Of a stretch of 64,000 nucleotides of DNA, positions 1-9,763 are shown one piece after another. The position numbers were made by a program, and so were the translations under genes. The notes beneath the pieces are model-generated. The model was not told where the DNA came from. It made no database searches and saw only the letters and a list, made by a program, of their open reading frames with translations. This DNA comes from JAWKOK01 sp963698255 (lineage in GTDB: Bacteria > Chloroflexota > Anaerolineae > Caldilineales > Caldilineaceae): the NCBI GenBank assembly GCA_963698255.1, contig CAVOQD010000007.1, forward strand, positions 22,956-86,955, in the 5' to 3' direction. How positions within the stretch are numbered: position 1 is the stretch's first letter; each line of letters begins with the position of its first letter.

Positions 1-786
1 GCAGGCAATATCAACATCGACAAGACTGTCCCCACGGCAACCGCCATGGCATCGCCAGCACCGAATGCCGCCGGATGGAGCAATGTCGATGTGACGGTGA
101 CTTTCAGCGGGACAGACACCCTATCCGGCATCGCCGATTGCACGGCGCCGGTGGTGTTGAGCAGCGACGGCGCGGGCCAATCGGCCAGCGGCACATGTAC
201 CGATTTGGCGGACAATGTCAGCGCTCCGGCCACGGTCAACAATCTCAACGTCAACAAGACGCCGCCGACGGTGACCTGTAGCGCCAATCCGGATCGGCTC
301 TGGCCGGCGAATAACAAGCTGAAGACCATCGATGTGGCGGTCAACGTGACAGATGACCAGTCGGGCGCCGCTGGCTTCACCCTCATCGCGGTGACCAATG
401 ACGAGACAAGCAGCCCCGGCGACATGGTTGGCTGGGAGATCGGCACGCCCGACACGGCGGGAGAACTGATGGCCTCACGTGCAGGCAACGGCGATGGTCG
501 CATCTACACGCTGACCTATGAAGGCATGGACGTGGCCGGCAACACGGCACGATGCAGCACCATCGTCTTCGTGCCGCACGACAGTAATCAGCCAAATCCG
601 CCGCAGCCGATCGTGGCTGCAGACGTGGATGTCAACAGCGGTAGCCAAGCCGAGGGCGACAGTGACATCGTTGCGCCGGATGGCAATGAGACTGGAGCGG
701 AGAACGAAGGGGAGAACGAAGATTCCGACCAACAGGCCGAAGTGGAGGCCGAAGAGAAAATCTACCTGCCATTGCTTCAAAGGTAA
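1..786 (+). CDS. Secreted Ig-like/HYR-type repeat protein, 5' partial
   Basis: The reading frame is open from base 1, so the N-terminus lies outside the window. The visible part contains beta-sandwich repeats of the kind seen in adhesins and extracellular proteins: two copies of a motif with NxNxxKTxPTxT, followed by DxxSGIxxCT and DxAGNxA-type endings. After about residue 210 comes an acidic linker rich in Glu, Asp, Gly and Asn, then the C-terminus EEKIYLPLLQR. The short hydrophobic-Leu-Pro ending is shared with the next gene and is, from general knowledge, frequent on exported Chloroflexota proteins. No enzyme motif is visible. It is probably a surface or secreted protein. Confidence 0.75.
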   Translation, partial: AGNINIDKTVPTATAMASPAPNAAGWSNVDVTVTFSGTDTLSGIADCTAPVVLSSDGAGQSASGTCTDLADNVSAPATVNNLNVNKTPPTVTCSANPDRLWPANNKLKTIDVAVNVTDDQSGAAGFTLIAVTNDETSSPGDMVGWEIGTPDTAGELMASRAGNGDGRIYTLTYEGMDVAGNTARCSTIVFVPHDSNQPNPPQPIVAADVDVNSGSQAEGDSDIVAPDGNETGAENEGENEDSDQQAEVEAEEKIYLPLLQR

Positions 787-850
787 CATCGATCTTTGGG
801 GCCTCAGGGGATTGACTTCGCATCGATGTGATCATGCCCTGGGGTCGACG

Positions 851-891
851 AGCACCGGCTCGGCAAGGCTGTGACTTGCCAAGCCGGTGCT
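851..891. repeat. 17-bp inverted repeat (agcaccggct family)
   Basis: Arms 851-867 and 875-891 pair with one mismatch around a 7-nt loop. It lies 65 bp after the stop codon of the first gene. The right arm and following bases (about 870-930) resemble 24849-24905, so this is a dispersed element and not only a local terminator. Confidence 0.6.
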
Positions 892-1120
892 TGGCGATCC
901 TAGGCGTGTCAGCCTCCTGAAACTCTGGAAAGCCGATAGAATGATTGCGGGCGCTGCCCCAAGTACCGGGCAGTGACGGCAATCATGGAACAGGGCCTTC
1001 GTCGTGCCGGAGGGCAAAGCGCGTAGCGCGGACTGCGGTGACGGCTCGGCTGCCGATAATAGGGCCATTGTATGTCAGAATATGGTGTGTCAACCGAATA
1101 TCTCCAGTAGCAGTAATCCG

Positions 1121-1175
1121 TGACTCCACTGCAAAAACTAGTTTTGCCACGGATTTCCTTCTTGCAGTGGAGTCA
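1121..1175. repeat. Palindromic element, family A (tgactc...ctgcaa termini)
   Basis: Perfect 14-bp arms, tgactccactgcaa at 1121-1134 and its complement at 1162-1175, flank a 27-bp core containing a 12-bp palindrome. Longer members of the same family, with similar ends but a larger core, lie at 4746-4846, 8322-8420 and 51581-51694. A half copy lies near 24736-24752. Confidence 0.7.
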
Positions 1176-1460
1176 TCCGTGTACCGAGATTTTCTGCGCC
1201 GCTCCTTGATACGGTCGACTCGTGTTATAGTAGTCGGCGTATTCCCTGGCGAGGATATTGATCGAAAGACGAGAATTCTATCAGCAGATGGCGATTGCAC
1301 TTGACGACTGCAATTGACCGAAATGAGTCGTGGGCGCGGTCTTTTTTCCATACAGGTTTTCGGACCGTACGTGAGGAAGGGGTGAACAATTATCACTGTA
1401 AACGAACGCCAAAGCGAAGACTTCGTCGGGACCAACACAGCACAGGTTGCGGCTACTCGG

Positions 1461-2174
1461 TTGACTCCGACCGAGCGGAAGTTCAGACGATTGGGCAAGC
1501 TATTGCTCTGGGCGCTCCTGCCGATGCTGGCGCTCCTGCCGGCTGATCTTGGCACGCTTGCTGCACCTGGCGGAACCATCCCGACCATCGACCGACGCAT
1601 CAGTCCGTGGGCCGAAGAGAACAACATCTACATCGAAGAATTGGGCAGATCGCCCATCCCCGACGATGCCGAGACCGTCTATCTGCTCAAGGATGTTTTC
1701 ACCACCATCAATGGCTCCTGGGAGGTGACGGACGAACGCTGGTCCGTTCCCCAATGGGCGCGTGACGACTACCTGACTGCCGAGTTTGACGACGCCGGCG
1801 GCGATCACCATCTCTTTGCCGCGGTCCTTGGAGAAGACGGCGAGTTCATGCGTCTCAAGCAGATCATCTACTGGTCCGACGGGTTCGAGAATGTGAATAA
1901 TCCGGCCTACGACGGCTATGTCTATCGCGAGACCAAAGCCCATTCGGGCTGGATCAACATTCCCATCTTTTCCGGGAGCAGCTATGTACCGGAGCGCGGG
2001 GAGTCAGGACCCTGGTGCTGGATGCCGACGGCCGGCAGCGAGACGATCTGCGGCGGCGGCTTGCCGTCCAACCACCACGTGTCCACCTTCGCCGTGTGGC
2101 AAGCGGTCCCATGGAATCAGCCGCCGTTGCCGGAATACGATCACGCGATTTTCTTGCCGACCATCGTAAATTGA
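1461..2174 (+). CDS. Secreted protein of unknown function with C-terminal LP motif
   Basis: The protein has a basic N-terminus (KFRRLGK) followed by a hydrophobic stretch LLLWALLPMLALLP, a typical signal peptide. About 200 exported residues rich in Trp, Tyr and acidic residues follow. It ends in YDHAIFLPTIVN, echoing the IYLPLLQR end of the gene upstream. No known domain was recognised. The start is uncertain: TTG at 1461 gives a compact signal peptide, but the frame is open back to 1386, and a GGAAGGGG box at 1375-1382 sits six bases before an ATT at 1389. The neighbour upstream is also secreted, but 670 bases separate them, so co-transcription is unlikely. Confidence 0.6.
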   Translation: MTPTERKFRRLGKLLLWALLPMLALLPADLGTLAAPGGTIPTIDRRISPWAEENNIYIEELGRSPIPDDAETVYLLKDVFTTINGSWEVTDERWSVPQWARDDYLTAEFDDAGGDHHLFAAVLGEDGEFMRLKQIIYWSDGFENVNNPAYDGYVYRETKAHSGWINIPIFSGSSYVPERGESGPWCWMPTAGSETICGGGLPSNHHVSTFAVWQAVPWNQPPLPEYDHAIFLPTIVN

Positions 2175-2233
2175 CGCCTGAGGCCCAAATAGTCCAAGCG
2201 TTATCCGCATCCCATCGGCTTTCTCTCCGACGA

Positions 2234-2288
2234 CCTTCCTGGAAGCTGAGTGCAGATCGCCGAACAGCATGGAAAGCTTCCAGGAAGG
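2234..2288. repeat. Inverted repeat, family E (cttcctggaagct)
   Basis: Perfect 14-bp arms at 2234-2247 and 2275-2288 are separated by 27 bases. The arm is itself nearly palindromic. It lies between convergent genes (secreted protein and kduI). The same motif forms a tight hairpin at 55935-55963 and recurs at the very end of the window (63988-64000). Confidence 0.7.
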
Positions 2289-2318
2289 CGCAAAATTTTT
2301 CCATGCATGGCCTTCCCC

Positions 2319-3151
2319 TCATCGAAGCTCAGGTATCGCCACCATGTCCATGTCATCGAAATCCTGGTTTTCACCTGCCATGCCCCAGATAAAGCCATAG
2401 TTGACCGTGCCCATGCCCGCGTGGATCGACCAACTCGGCGAGATGACTGCCTCGCGGTCGCGCAGGACCAGGTGGCGCGTCTCCTGAGGCTCGCCCATGA
2501 GGTGGAAGACCACGTTGCCTTCGGGGACGTCGAAGTAGAAATAGACTTCCATGCGGCGCGCATGGGTGTGCGCGGGCATGGTGTTCCACATGCTGCCCGG
2601 CTCCAGCAGCGTCATGCCCATGACCAACTGGCATGACTGAACGCCGCCGGGGTGGATATACTGGCAGATCGTACGCACATTGCCGTTGAGTGGATCGCCC
2701 AAGTGGATCGATTGGCGTCGGCAAGAGTGAGGTGGGCGGTTGGATAGGTCGTGTGGGCCGGGGCGCTGAGCAGGTAGAACTGGGCCGGATCGCCTTCTTG
2801 TGCGCTGGCAAACGTGACTTCCTGGGCGCCCCTGCCCACGTAGAGTCCATCGCGCTTCTCCAAAACCGTCGAGCCGCCATCCACCGTGATTGTGCCTGTG
2901 CCGCCCACGTTGATGACGCCGACTTCGCGCCGTTCAAGGAAATAGTCGGCGGCCAGTTCGTGTCTGTCTGCCGCCAGATGGATGACGCTGTGCACAGGCA
3001 TGGCGCCGCCGATGATCATGCGATCGATGTGCGAGTAGACCAACGCAAGCTGGTCGACCACGAACAGGTCGCCGATGTGAAAGCTGTCGCGCAGTTCGCT
3101 GGTCGTCATCCGTTTGACTTGGTCGGGATGGTGAGGATAGCGGGTTTGCAT
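2319..3151 (-). CDS. kduI: 5-keto-4-deoxyuronate isomerase KduI, one frameshift
   Basis: KduI converts 5-dehydro-4-deoxy-D-glucuronate to 3-deoxy-D-glycero-2,5-hexodiulosonate in pectin and uronate breakdown. The match is strong along the whole length: YSHIDRMIIGGAMPV, YFLERREVGVINVGG, APAHTTYPT, WNTMPAHTHARRMEVYFYFD and the ending QDFDDMDMVAIPELR. The zinc ligands of the family are present (HTH and Glu of RRMEVY, and the His of SWSIH). The full span equals the usual 278 residues, but the frame changes near 2700, where about one base is missing. The start is supported by AAAGGAG upstream. It suggests that the host degrades plant or algal uronates. Confidence 0.93.
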
Positions 3152-3702
3152 GAAGTCACGCTCCTTTTATTGGGGTCAACGCGGGAAAAAGTACGGATTG
3201 GGAAGAACCTTTGGCTCGGCCTAAGGGCAAGACCATGCAAAAAAGTCAGGATGACCGTTCAGTAGGCACGCCCACGTGCCGGTCGCTCTCGGGTAGGGCC
3301 GCACGCGGGCGTGCTTGCTGGACGTTATTTGAATGGTCTTGGGTCTAAGCGCGCATCGAGAAAAAGGTTCCCATTTTTGAGTTCGACCTCCGGCTGCTGC
3401 CCATGGAGGGCGGAATGCCATTCCGCCCGGCTGCGCTAAGCTGAGCCAAGTGGGTCGGATTCCCGATCTGACGACGGTGCGGACCCGACCTAGGGTGCCA
3501 TCGGGAAGCAAAAAATGGACGGTTTCTAAGTGTAGCACCGATCCAGGGCGCGTCAAGTCGAAAATGCAGGAAGACGGCGATGCCGCGAGTCAAGCCGAGG
3601 GCACACTGGTGGCTGTGGACTCAGGGGTCAGAGTGTTGACGATCTCGCTGCCGAGCGTCGAGCAGTCACGTCGGCGAATCGCGGGGCCAGGGTTCGATTG
3701 CC
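3152..3702. other. Intergenic region, short palindromes only
   Basis: I see no supported gene. Small palindromes occur at 3265-3280 (ggcacg/cgtgcc) and 3408-3428 (gggcggaat/attccgccc, 3-nt loop). The bases at 3690-3705 contain a TTCGATT loop resembling a tRNA T-arm, but the rest of a tRNA fold is missing. Confidence 0.4.
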
Positions 3703-3894
3703 CTAAATTAGAAATACCGCCAAGACCATGCCCGCCATGCCAAGGAACCCAACGCAGATCACGTTCATACCGACGGCCTCGAATCGTTCGAGTTCATGGC
3801 GTCGCATCGCCAACGTTTTGAGCGCCTCGACAATCAAGCCAACACCGACCAGGATCATGGCAGCAGAGAGCAGAAGAAGCTGTGCTAGGTTCAT
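3703..3894 (-). CDS. Small two-helix membrane protein
   Basis: This 63-residue protein has two hydrophobic segments (residues about 3-23 and 43-62) joined by a charged loop, LAMRRHELERFEAVG, which favours a hairpin topology. A good ribosome-binding site, GGAGG, stands about six bases before the ATG, which supports a real gene despite its size. No family was recognised. Neighbours are kduI downstream and a decayed glycosidase upstream, both on the same strand but hundreds of bases away. Confidence 0.6.
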   Translation of the reverse strand: MNLAQLLLLSAAMILVGVGLIVEALKTLAMRRHELERFEAVGMNVICVGFLGMAGMVLAVFLI

Positions 3895-4165
3895 GGTTTC
3901 CTCCGATAGGGATGGAAAGTGGTCCCCGGTTGCGAGACAGAATCGCTCCGGGCCATGGTAACCTGCTTACTCTTGTCGCGCGTGACGGACTCTCCACGGC
4001 ACGTCGGCAATCATTTGGCGTAGCTGAATGGGCAGCACGATGTAGGTTCGGACGCGCCGCATACGCCATGGCTCCGGCCGTTGGGTGAATTCATGGCGGT
4101 TTCTCTGTGGAATGCGAGATGTCTTGGCGGCTTTACATGCAATAAGGCAGAGTGGAGGGGCACAA

Positions 4166-4738
4166 CTATGGTAGAATCAGAATCGAGTTGGTGACCCTGA
4201 CCTCCAACCGGTTATCGCCCTCGCGGCTTAGATGGCCGATCTGCACACGGTAGGGCGCCCAGCCCAGCACACCCGCCGTCTGTCCATTGACGATCACCTC
4301 TGCGATATCGCCGACGCTGTCCAGATCCAGGAAGAGAGGCTTGATGTTGGACCACCTACTCAATTGGAACTGGGTTCGATAGCAGATTGTCCCGCTGAAT
4401 GTTTCCCAACCCGGCTGGCCGGCCCAGCCACCTGGTGTCTGTAGGTCCACCGCGACGCCTTCGACTGTCTGCGCTTGCCACGGACCGCTCAGCTCGGCCA
4501 ACGTGGTGACCGGTTGCGGCGGCGTCGACATCGCCATGGATGGCGGTTCAGCATCCGGGTCCACGACCAGGGCCAATCCCTAGCGTCGTTCCAGGCGCAG
4601 CGTCGTCTGGATTCGGCCATTCGCCACCTGAGCGGACCAAGGTCTGTTCTCCCCGGTCATCGGATCCCAGCACGCCAATTTGCCGGTCCCGGCCAGCGAA
4701 AGTGGCCCCTCGACGTAGTTCGCTTCGACCTTCGAGAC
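4166..4738 (-). pseudogene. C-terminal remnant of a glycoside hydrolase with GH2-type sugar-binding domain
   Basis: Read on the minus strand, the frame begins inside a protein (EANYVEGPLSLAGTGKLACW), runs to an in-frame TAG after LRLERR (about 4580), and continues in the same frame through LSGPWQAQ, SGTICYRTQFQL, LFLDLDSVGDIAEVIVNGQ, PYRVQIGHL and NRLEVRVTNS. This is the jelly-roll sugar-binding module found at the end of GH2/GH106-like rhamnosidases. The catalytic part is absent. The 5' break coincides with the palindromic element at 4746-4846, and the 3' end stops short of the usual C-terminus. It is a decayed gene. Confidence 0.7.
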
Positions 4739-4745
4739 TTATATC

Positions 4746-4846
4746 TGACTCTGCTGCAAAAACCACGAATGATACGAATTTCACGAATTGCACCACTGAG
4801 GAAATTCGTGAAATTTGTGAAATTCGTGGTTCTTGCAGTGAAGTCA
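4746..4846. repeat. Palindromic element, family A, long form
   Basis: Two arms of about 45 bases fold back on each other. Each begins or ends in tgact-ctgcaa and contains repeated nine-base units of the ttcacgaat type, so each arm is also a short tandem repeat. It abuts the broken 5' end of the glycosidase remnant. Confidence 0.75.
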
Positions 4847-4983
4847 TCTGTGACAAAGCGTCTGTTTTTGAAATGGAGCCGTCTGACTGTCAGCATAGAT
4901 GAACGGTGGTAGAGTGTGCAAGGCGCATGGAATTGGTATACTTTGAGCAATGAGTAACAGGCCATTATCAAGAAAGAGATGCT

Positions 4984-5679
4984 ATGACGATCCTGGAAGC
5001 CAGGGAACTGACCAAAACCTACACGATTGCAGACCGGCCGATCCGCGTGCTGGACGACGTTTCGTTCGCCATTGACGCAGGCGAGTTCGTCGTGATCAAG
5101 GGCAGCAGCGGCAGCGGAAAATCGACGCTGCTCAGCCTGCTCTCCGGTCTCGACAGCCCCTCGACCGGCCGGGTTTCATCCAGGACAACGATATCACCGA
5201 TCTGAGCGAGGACGACCTGGCGCCGTTGCGCAACACCACCATCGGCTTCGTCTTCCAGTCGTTCCACCTGGTGCCCTCGTTGAACGCACTGGAGAACATC
5301 ATGTTTCCGGCCGAGCTGGCGCACGACCGGCAGGCGGAAGTCGAAGGCAATTGCGTTGCTCGACCGGGTGGGGCTGCGCGCACGCGCCGATAACTATCCG
5401 CACCAACTGTCGGGCGGCGAAAAACAACGCGTGGCCATCTGCCGCGCGCTGATCAACGACCCCCAGATCCTCTTTGCCGATGAACCGACCGGCAACCTGG
5501 ATTCCAAGAACGGCGACGCCATTCTGGCCCTGCTCACGGACCTGCATCGCGAGCGCAACACGACCATGGTGTTGGTGACCCACAGCGACGCCATCGCCGA
5601 CATGGCCGAGCGCGTGCTCACCCTGCACGACGGGCGGCTGGTCTCCGATACGGTCCAGACTGTTGCGGTGGGCGGCTAG
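4984..5679 (+). CDS. ABC transporter ATP-binding protein, MacB/LolD type, two frameshifts
   Basis: This is the cytoplasmic ATPase of a MacB/LolD/FtsE-class exporter, coupled to the permease encoded four bases downstream. Walker A GSSGSGKST lies at residues 40-48, the Q-loop is in GFVFQSFHLVPSL, the signature is LSGGEKQR and Walker B is ILFADEPTGNLDS, with the switch His in VTHS. The frame shifts twice: near 5174, where one T seems missing from a run, and near 5345, where one G seems added. Corrected, it has the normal 230 residues. The start follows an AAAGAG box. Confidence 0.9.
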
Positions 5680-5682
5680 ACC

Positions 5683-8289
5683 ATGTTGAATCTGCGCTTC
5701 ATCCGCCGCCAATTGACCACCTCCAAGCGGCAGTCCTCGATTTTGGTGCTCTGCGTCGCACTCTCGATGGCATCGCTGGTGGCCCTGCGCGGCTTCGGCG
5801 ACAGCATCAACCGGGCGCTGCTGACCGACGCACGCGAGCTTCAAGCCGCCGACATCATCGTCGACTCCAACTACGAACTCTCTGAGCCGACGGCCGGCCT
5901 GATCGCCGAACTGGCGGATCGCGGAGAGGCGGAAGCCGCGCGCCTCTGGGAATTCTACACCGTGGTGCGCTTGCCGGACGCCGAAGAGACGCTCCTGGCC
6001 AACATCAAGGCGGTCGAACCGGGCTATCCCTTCTACGGCACGGTCGAGCTGGCGTCCGGCCGTGACTTCGCAACGGTGCTGGCGCCGGGCGCGGTCATCG
6101 CCGAACAGGCGTTGCTGGATCGTCTGGGCGTCGCGGTCGGCGACCGGCTGGACGTGGGCGCGGCCACGGTGACCATCGCCGATGTCGTGCTCAATGAGCC
6201 GGACCGGCCGGTCAACTTCTTTGCCCTGGGGCCGCGCCTCTTTGTGGCCGCTGCCGACCTGCCGGCGCTGGACCTGGTCAAGCCGGGCAGCCGTGTGACC
6301 TTCACGACTTTGCTCAAGGTGGCCGACGAAGCCCAGCTCGACGCGCGTGGCGGACCAGTTGCGCGACGTGCGCGATCTGGGCCAGGAGAGCGTCGAGACC
6401 TATCGCACCGCGCCGTCCGGCGTGCAGCGCTTCTTCGACAACCTGCTCTTCTTTCTCAGCCTGGTGGCCATCTTCACGCTGCTGCTGGCCGGCATCGGCA
6501 TCCAGAGCGCGCTGACCGCCTTTCTGCGCGAGCGCTACACGGCCATCGCCATCGTCAAGACATTGGGCGCCACGCGCCGCTTTGTCACGCTGCACTTCTA
6601 CGCCGTGGTCGCCATTCTGGGCCTGATCGGGGCCGCCATCGGCCTGCTCATGGGCGTTCTGCTGGAGATGGCGCTGCCTGTGCTGCTGCGCGGACTGTTG
6701 CCGCCCGACGTCGAACTGACCCTCACGCTGCGTGCCCTGGTCGAAGGGATGTTGCTGGGCGGCTTTGTGGTCGTGGCCTTCACATTTTTCCCGCTCTACC
6801 AACTGGGCCAACTGCGACCCAACTTCATCTTTCGCAAGGAGGCGATCGGCATCGAGCGCCGCTGGCCCCTACATTGTGACGCTGCTGCTGATCCTGGGTG
6901 CGTTTGTGGCCATGGTGCTCTGGCTGCTGGGCGATGTGCGCACCAGCCTCTATTTCGTCGGCGCTGTGCTCGGTCTCGTCGGCATTTCGGCGCTTGCTCA
7001 CCGAGGCGACGCTGTGGGGATTGCGCCGGCTGCGGCTACGTTCGCTGCCGTTGCGCCAGGCGCTGCGCGGCCTCTTCCGGCCGCGCAACCCGACGCGGGC
7101 CATCATCATCACGCTGTCGACCAGCCTGGCCGTGCTCTTCTGCATCTTCCTGGTGGAGCAGACCCTGGACGCCAGCTTCGTGGCCTCCTACCCCGAGGAC
7201 GCGCCCAACGTCTTCTTCCTGGACATTCAGCCCGATCAACTGGCGGCGTTTCGCTCCGCGCTGGGCGAGGAGAGCGAATACTTCCCCGTGGTCCGCTCCA
7301 CGATCATCGCCATCAACGGCGCGCCGCCCAATGAGTGGAACCAGGATGAACGGGAAGAGGGCGGCACGCGCCGAGAGAATGGCCGGGACTTCCAGTTCAG
7401 CTTGACCTACCGGGACGGGCTGCTTGAGGGCGAGGCCGTGGCCGACGGCGGCATGCGCTGCTGTTCGACGACGAGTTTGAGGGCGTTCAGGTGTCGGTGC
7501 TGGACGAAGTGTTGGACTTCGCCGGCGTCGAACTGGGCGACCGCATCACCTTCCGCATCCAGGGCGTGCCGCTGGACGCCACCGTCACCAGCATCCGCAC
7601 GCGCAATCAGGAGTCGGTGGAGCCGTTCTTCAGCTTCGTCTTCCCCAGCGCCGATCTGCAGGACGCGCCGCAGACCATCTTCACGGCTCTGCGCGTGGAT
7701 GAAGAGATCGATAGCGAGAGATCGAAAACAGAGAGATCGACAGCGAAGAGAGTCGACAGCGAAGGGACCGTCGGCGAGACGGGCAGCAGGATCGCTGCCT
7801 TGCAGAATCGCATCGTGGCCCAGTTCCCCAATGTCAGCGTCATCGACGTCACTGCCGCCATCGAGACCTTCTCCGGCCTGGCCCGGCGCATCACGCGTGT
7901 GATCCGCTTCTTCACCACGCTGAGCATCGTGGCCGGCCTGCTGATCGTGGTGAGCGCGGTCTTCGCCACCCGCTTTGCGCGCATCCAAGAGGCGGCCTAT
8001 TACAAGGTGTTGGGGGCCAAGCGTCGCTTCGTGCTGTGGGTCTTCACAGCCGAGAACCTGCTGCTGGGGTTGGTGAGCGCGCTGCTGGGGCTGGCCATGG
8101 CCCAGGTCGGCAGTTGGCTGATCAACACCCGGCTGCTCGAACTGGACTATCGTCCCTTCTGTGGGGGCCAGCGTCGTCATGGTGCTCGCCACCATGCTGC
8201 TGGTGACGGCAGTCGGCATGGCCGCGTCGGTCTCCATCCTGCGCAGCAAGCCGATTCAGTTCTTGCGTGAACAGACGGAGGAGGAGTAA
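5683..8289 (+). CDS. ABC transporter permease with two FtsX-like domains, about five frameshifts
   Basis: The protein of about 868 residues is a MacB/LolC/FtsX-type permease with two FtsX cores. It starts with MLNLRFIRRQL and a first membrane helix, followed by an extracytoplasmic domain (about residues 45-220). Three helices come next, with the family motif RERYTAIAIVKTLGATRRFV, then a central helix pair, a second extracytoplasmic domain (about 500-740) and a final three-helix block containing RIQEAAYYKVLGAKRRF. It ends in SKPIQFLREQTEEE. The frame changes near 6345, 6865, 6990, 7455 and 8160. The order of domains is intact, so sequencing errors are likelier than decay. The pair resembles YbbA/YbbP and acts with the ATPase just upstream. 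An SGNH hydrolase (YbbA/TesA-like pairing) follows. Confidence 0.85.
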
Positions 8290-8321
8290 GCCCAATGTCC
8301 CTGTGCGTTGATAGCTTCGGT

Positions 8322-8420
8322 GGACTCTGCCGTGGAAGACCACGAATGACACGAATTGGCGAATGGACCACGGATAGATATCCGTGTAATCTGTGAAATC
8401 CGTGGTTCTCTCCGTGTCTC
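8322..8420. repeat. Palindromic element, family A variant
   Basis: The imperfect arms contain ccacgaatgacacgaatt and its approximate complement. The centre is a perfect 8-bp hairpin, cacggata/tatccgtg, near 8370-8387. It lies between the permease and the SGNH hydrolase gene. Confidence 0.65.
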
Positions 8421-8487
8421 AACGATTCTCAGAAACACACTCGTTCTCGTGCTCGGCCGTACCTACGGCTCAGCGGGCTGAACCTAT

Positions 8488-9186
8488 CGACGCCCCCACG
8501 CGCTCGCCCTGATCGCTCTTGCCTGGCCACCGCTGATGATCCTGACTGCGTGCGGCCGCAGCCCAGCCCAGCACTCCCCAGCCTGCCGCCACGCAAACGC
8601 CCCTCGCCAACCTCGCCGCCAATCGTCATCGTGGCCATGGGCGACAGCCTGACCGAAGGCTTCGGCCTCGACATGGAGGACGCCTATCCGGCACAGTTGG
8701 AACGCAGGCTGTTGGCCGACGGCCACAACGTCACCGTGATCAACGCGGGCAGCAGCGGCGAGACCAGCAGCGGCGCGCTGCTCGCGTGTCGACTGGGTGC
8801 TCAACCTGGAGCCGGACATCGTCATCCTGGCCACGGGCGGCAACGACGGCCTGCGCGGCATCGAACCCGACGTCACCGGCGAGAATCTGGCGCAACTGGT
8901 CCAACGCTTTGAGGAGGCCGGCGTCGTGGTGGTGCTGGCCGGCATGGAGATGGTGCAGAACATGGGCGAGGAGTATACCGCGGCCTTCCGCGCCCTCTAC
9001 CCCGACGTCGCTGACCGCTACGATCTGCTGCTCGTGCCCTTTTTCCTTGAAGGCGTCGCCGCCGACCCCGCGCTGAACCAGGCCGATTTCATCCACCCGA
9101 CGGCCGAGGGCTATGCCGTGGTCGTGGAGACGTTGGTTCCCTATGTGGTTGAGGCGATTGGTTTGCTGCCGCTGGGGCGAGATTGA
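8488..9186 (+). CDS. SGNH/GDSL esterase, probable lipoprotein (TesA-like), frameshifted
   Basis: The catalytic blocks of the TesA/arylesterase family are all present: block I AMGDSLTEGFG with the nucleophile Ser, block II NAGSSGETSSG, block III ATGGNDGL and block V DFIHPTAEGY with the Asp-His pair. Upstream, in another frame, lies a lipoprotein signal, ALALIALAWPPLMILTAC-G, with the lipobox Cys codon at 8551. The mature protein is therefore probably tethered to the membrane. Frame changes occur between about 8560 and 8625 and near 8785, and the true start was not found. It follows an ABC pair of the YbbA/YbbP kind, a pairing known for TesA in other bacteria. Confidence 0.82.
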
Positions 9187-9197
9187 TAGGTCTCTGC

Positions 9198-9246
9198 AAG
9201 TCCCCGGCACTTCCCGCTCTGCGTGCTCCAACAAGTGCGGGGACTT
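9198..9246. repeat. Inverted repeat (aagtccccggcactt)
   Basis: Arms at 9198-9212 and 9233-9246 pair with one bulged base. A related and perfect version lies at 36111-36176. It sits between convergent genes and could act as a bidirectional terminator. Confidence 0.6.
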
Positions 9247-9290
9247 CGCAAAGCCCGGCCCGGCCAAGCGAGAACCTATCGAGGATCCCC

Positions 9291-9611
9291 TTACTGCTGT
9301 AGCCACCACCGTGCCATGGCCACCCATTCTGCGCCTTCGGGATCAAGGTCGACAAACGTCAGATCGACGAGGTTTACTGTGTGAAGCTGGTTGTCCTTCC
9401 GAACTTGGGCCACGATACCCCGGCGCAAACCGCTCTGTTCGCCGTCGAGGCCAAGAACCTCGACTTGTGAGCCTAGAATCTCAGCCTGTAGCGGGAAGTC
9501 AAGGTGATCTTCGAGTGTGCAGAATACACCCGAAAACTCTTCCTCCTCGTCGTAGCAATCGATTGTGGCCTCTTCAAGTAGCTCTTCGAGTCGAGCTTCG
9601 TCTAGTGTCAT
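9291..9611 (-). CDS. CcbP-like calcium-binding protein
   Basis: The 106-residue acidic protein matches the CcbP family (cyanobacterial Ca2+-binding protein involved in calcium signalling): an acidic helix ARLEELLEEATIDCYDEEEEFSG, the core LEDHLDFPLQAEILG, a beta segment EVLGLDGEQ and the C-terminal GAEWVAMARWW. Its start is fixed by GGAGG nine bases before the ATG at 9611. The frame remains open upstream into the HU gene, but that part is a shadow of HU in the wrong frame. It follows HU and hsdS on the same strand. Its role here is unknown. Confidence 0.72.
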   Translation of the reverse strand: MTLDEARLEELLEEATIDCYDEEEEFSGVFCTLEDHLDFPLQAEILGSQVEVLGLDGEQSGLRRGIVAQVRKDNQLHTVNLVDLTFVDLDPEGAEWVAMARWWLQQ

Positions 9612-9763
9612 TTTTGGACATCCTCCAGCCAGCGGCGTGGTGTGCACTCCGTACGCGGTGTATATGAGGTCAGTCATACGTGGACGCAGGGCCGTCCAGT
9701 TTTCGTCGTTTCGCCCCGCCCAATCAACCAGTGACCGTGCTGCGCGCAAGCAAGACCATCGTG

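Larger units (their letters stand above)
787..1385. other. Intergenic region with two inverted repeats
   Basis: No convincing gene is present in these 600 bases. Two palindromic structures are: a 17-bp hairpin at 851-891 just after the secreted-protein gene, which may terminate its transcript, and a 14-bp perfect inverted repeat at 1121-1175. Both are described as separate entries. Confidence 0.5.

Noticed and set aside
3640..3710. tRNA-like T-arm with TTCGATT
   Set aside because: No acceptor stem, D-arm or anticodon arm can be paired around it.
4578..4580. In-frame TAG in the glycosidase remnant as a recoded codon
   Set aside because: The gene is truncated at both ends and lacks its catalytic domain, so ordinary decay explains the stop.
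5683..8289. Programmed ribosomal frameshifting in the permease
   Set aside because: Five changes in one gene without slippery heptamers, and the same pattern in unrelated genes, point to sequence errors.
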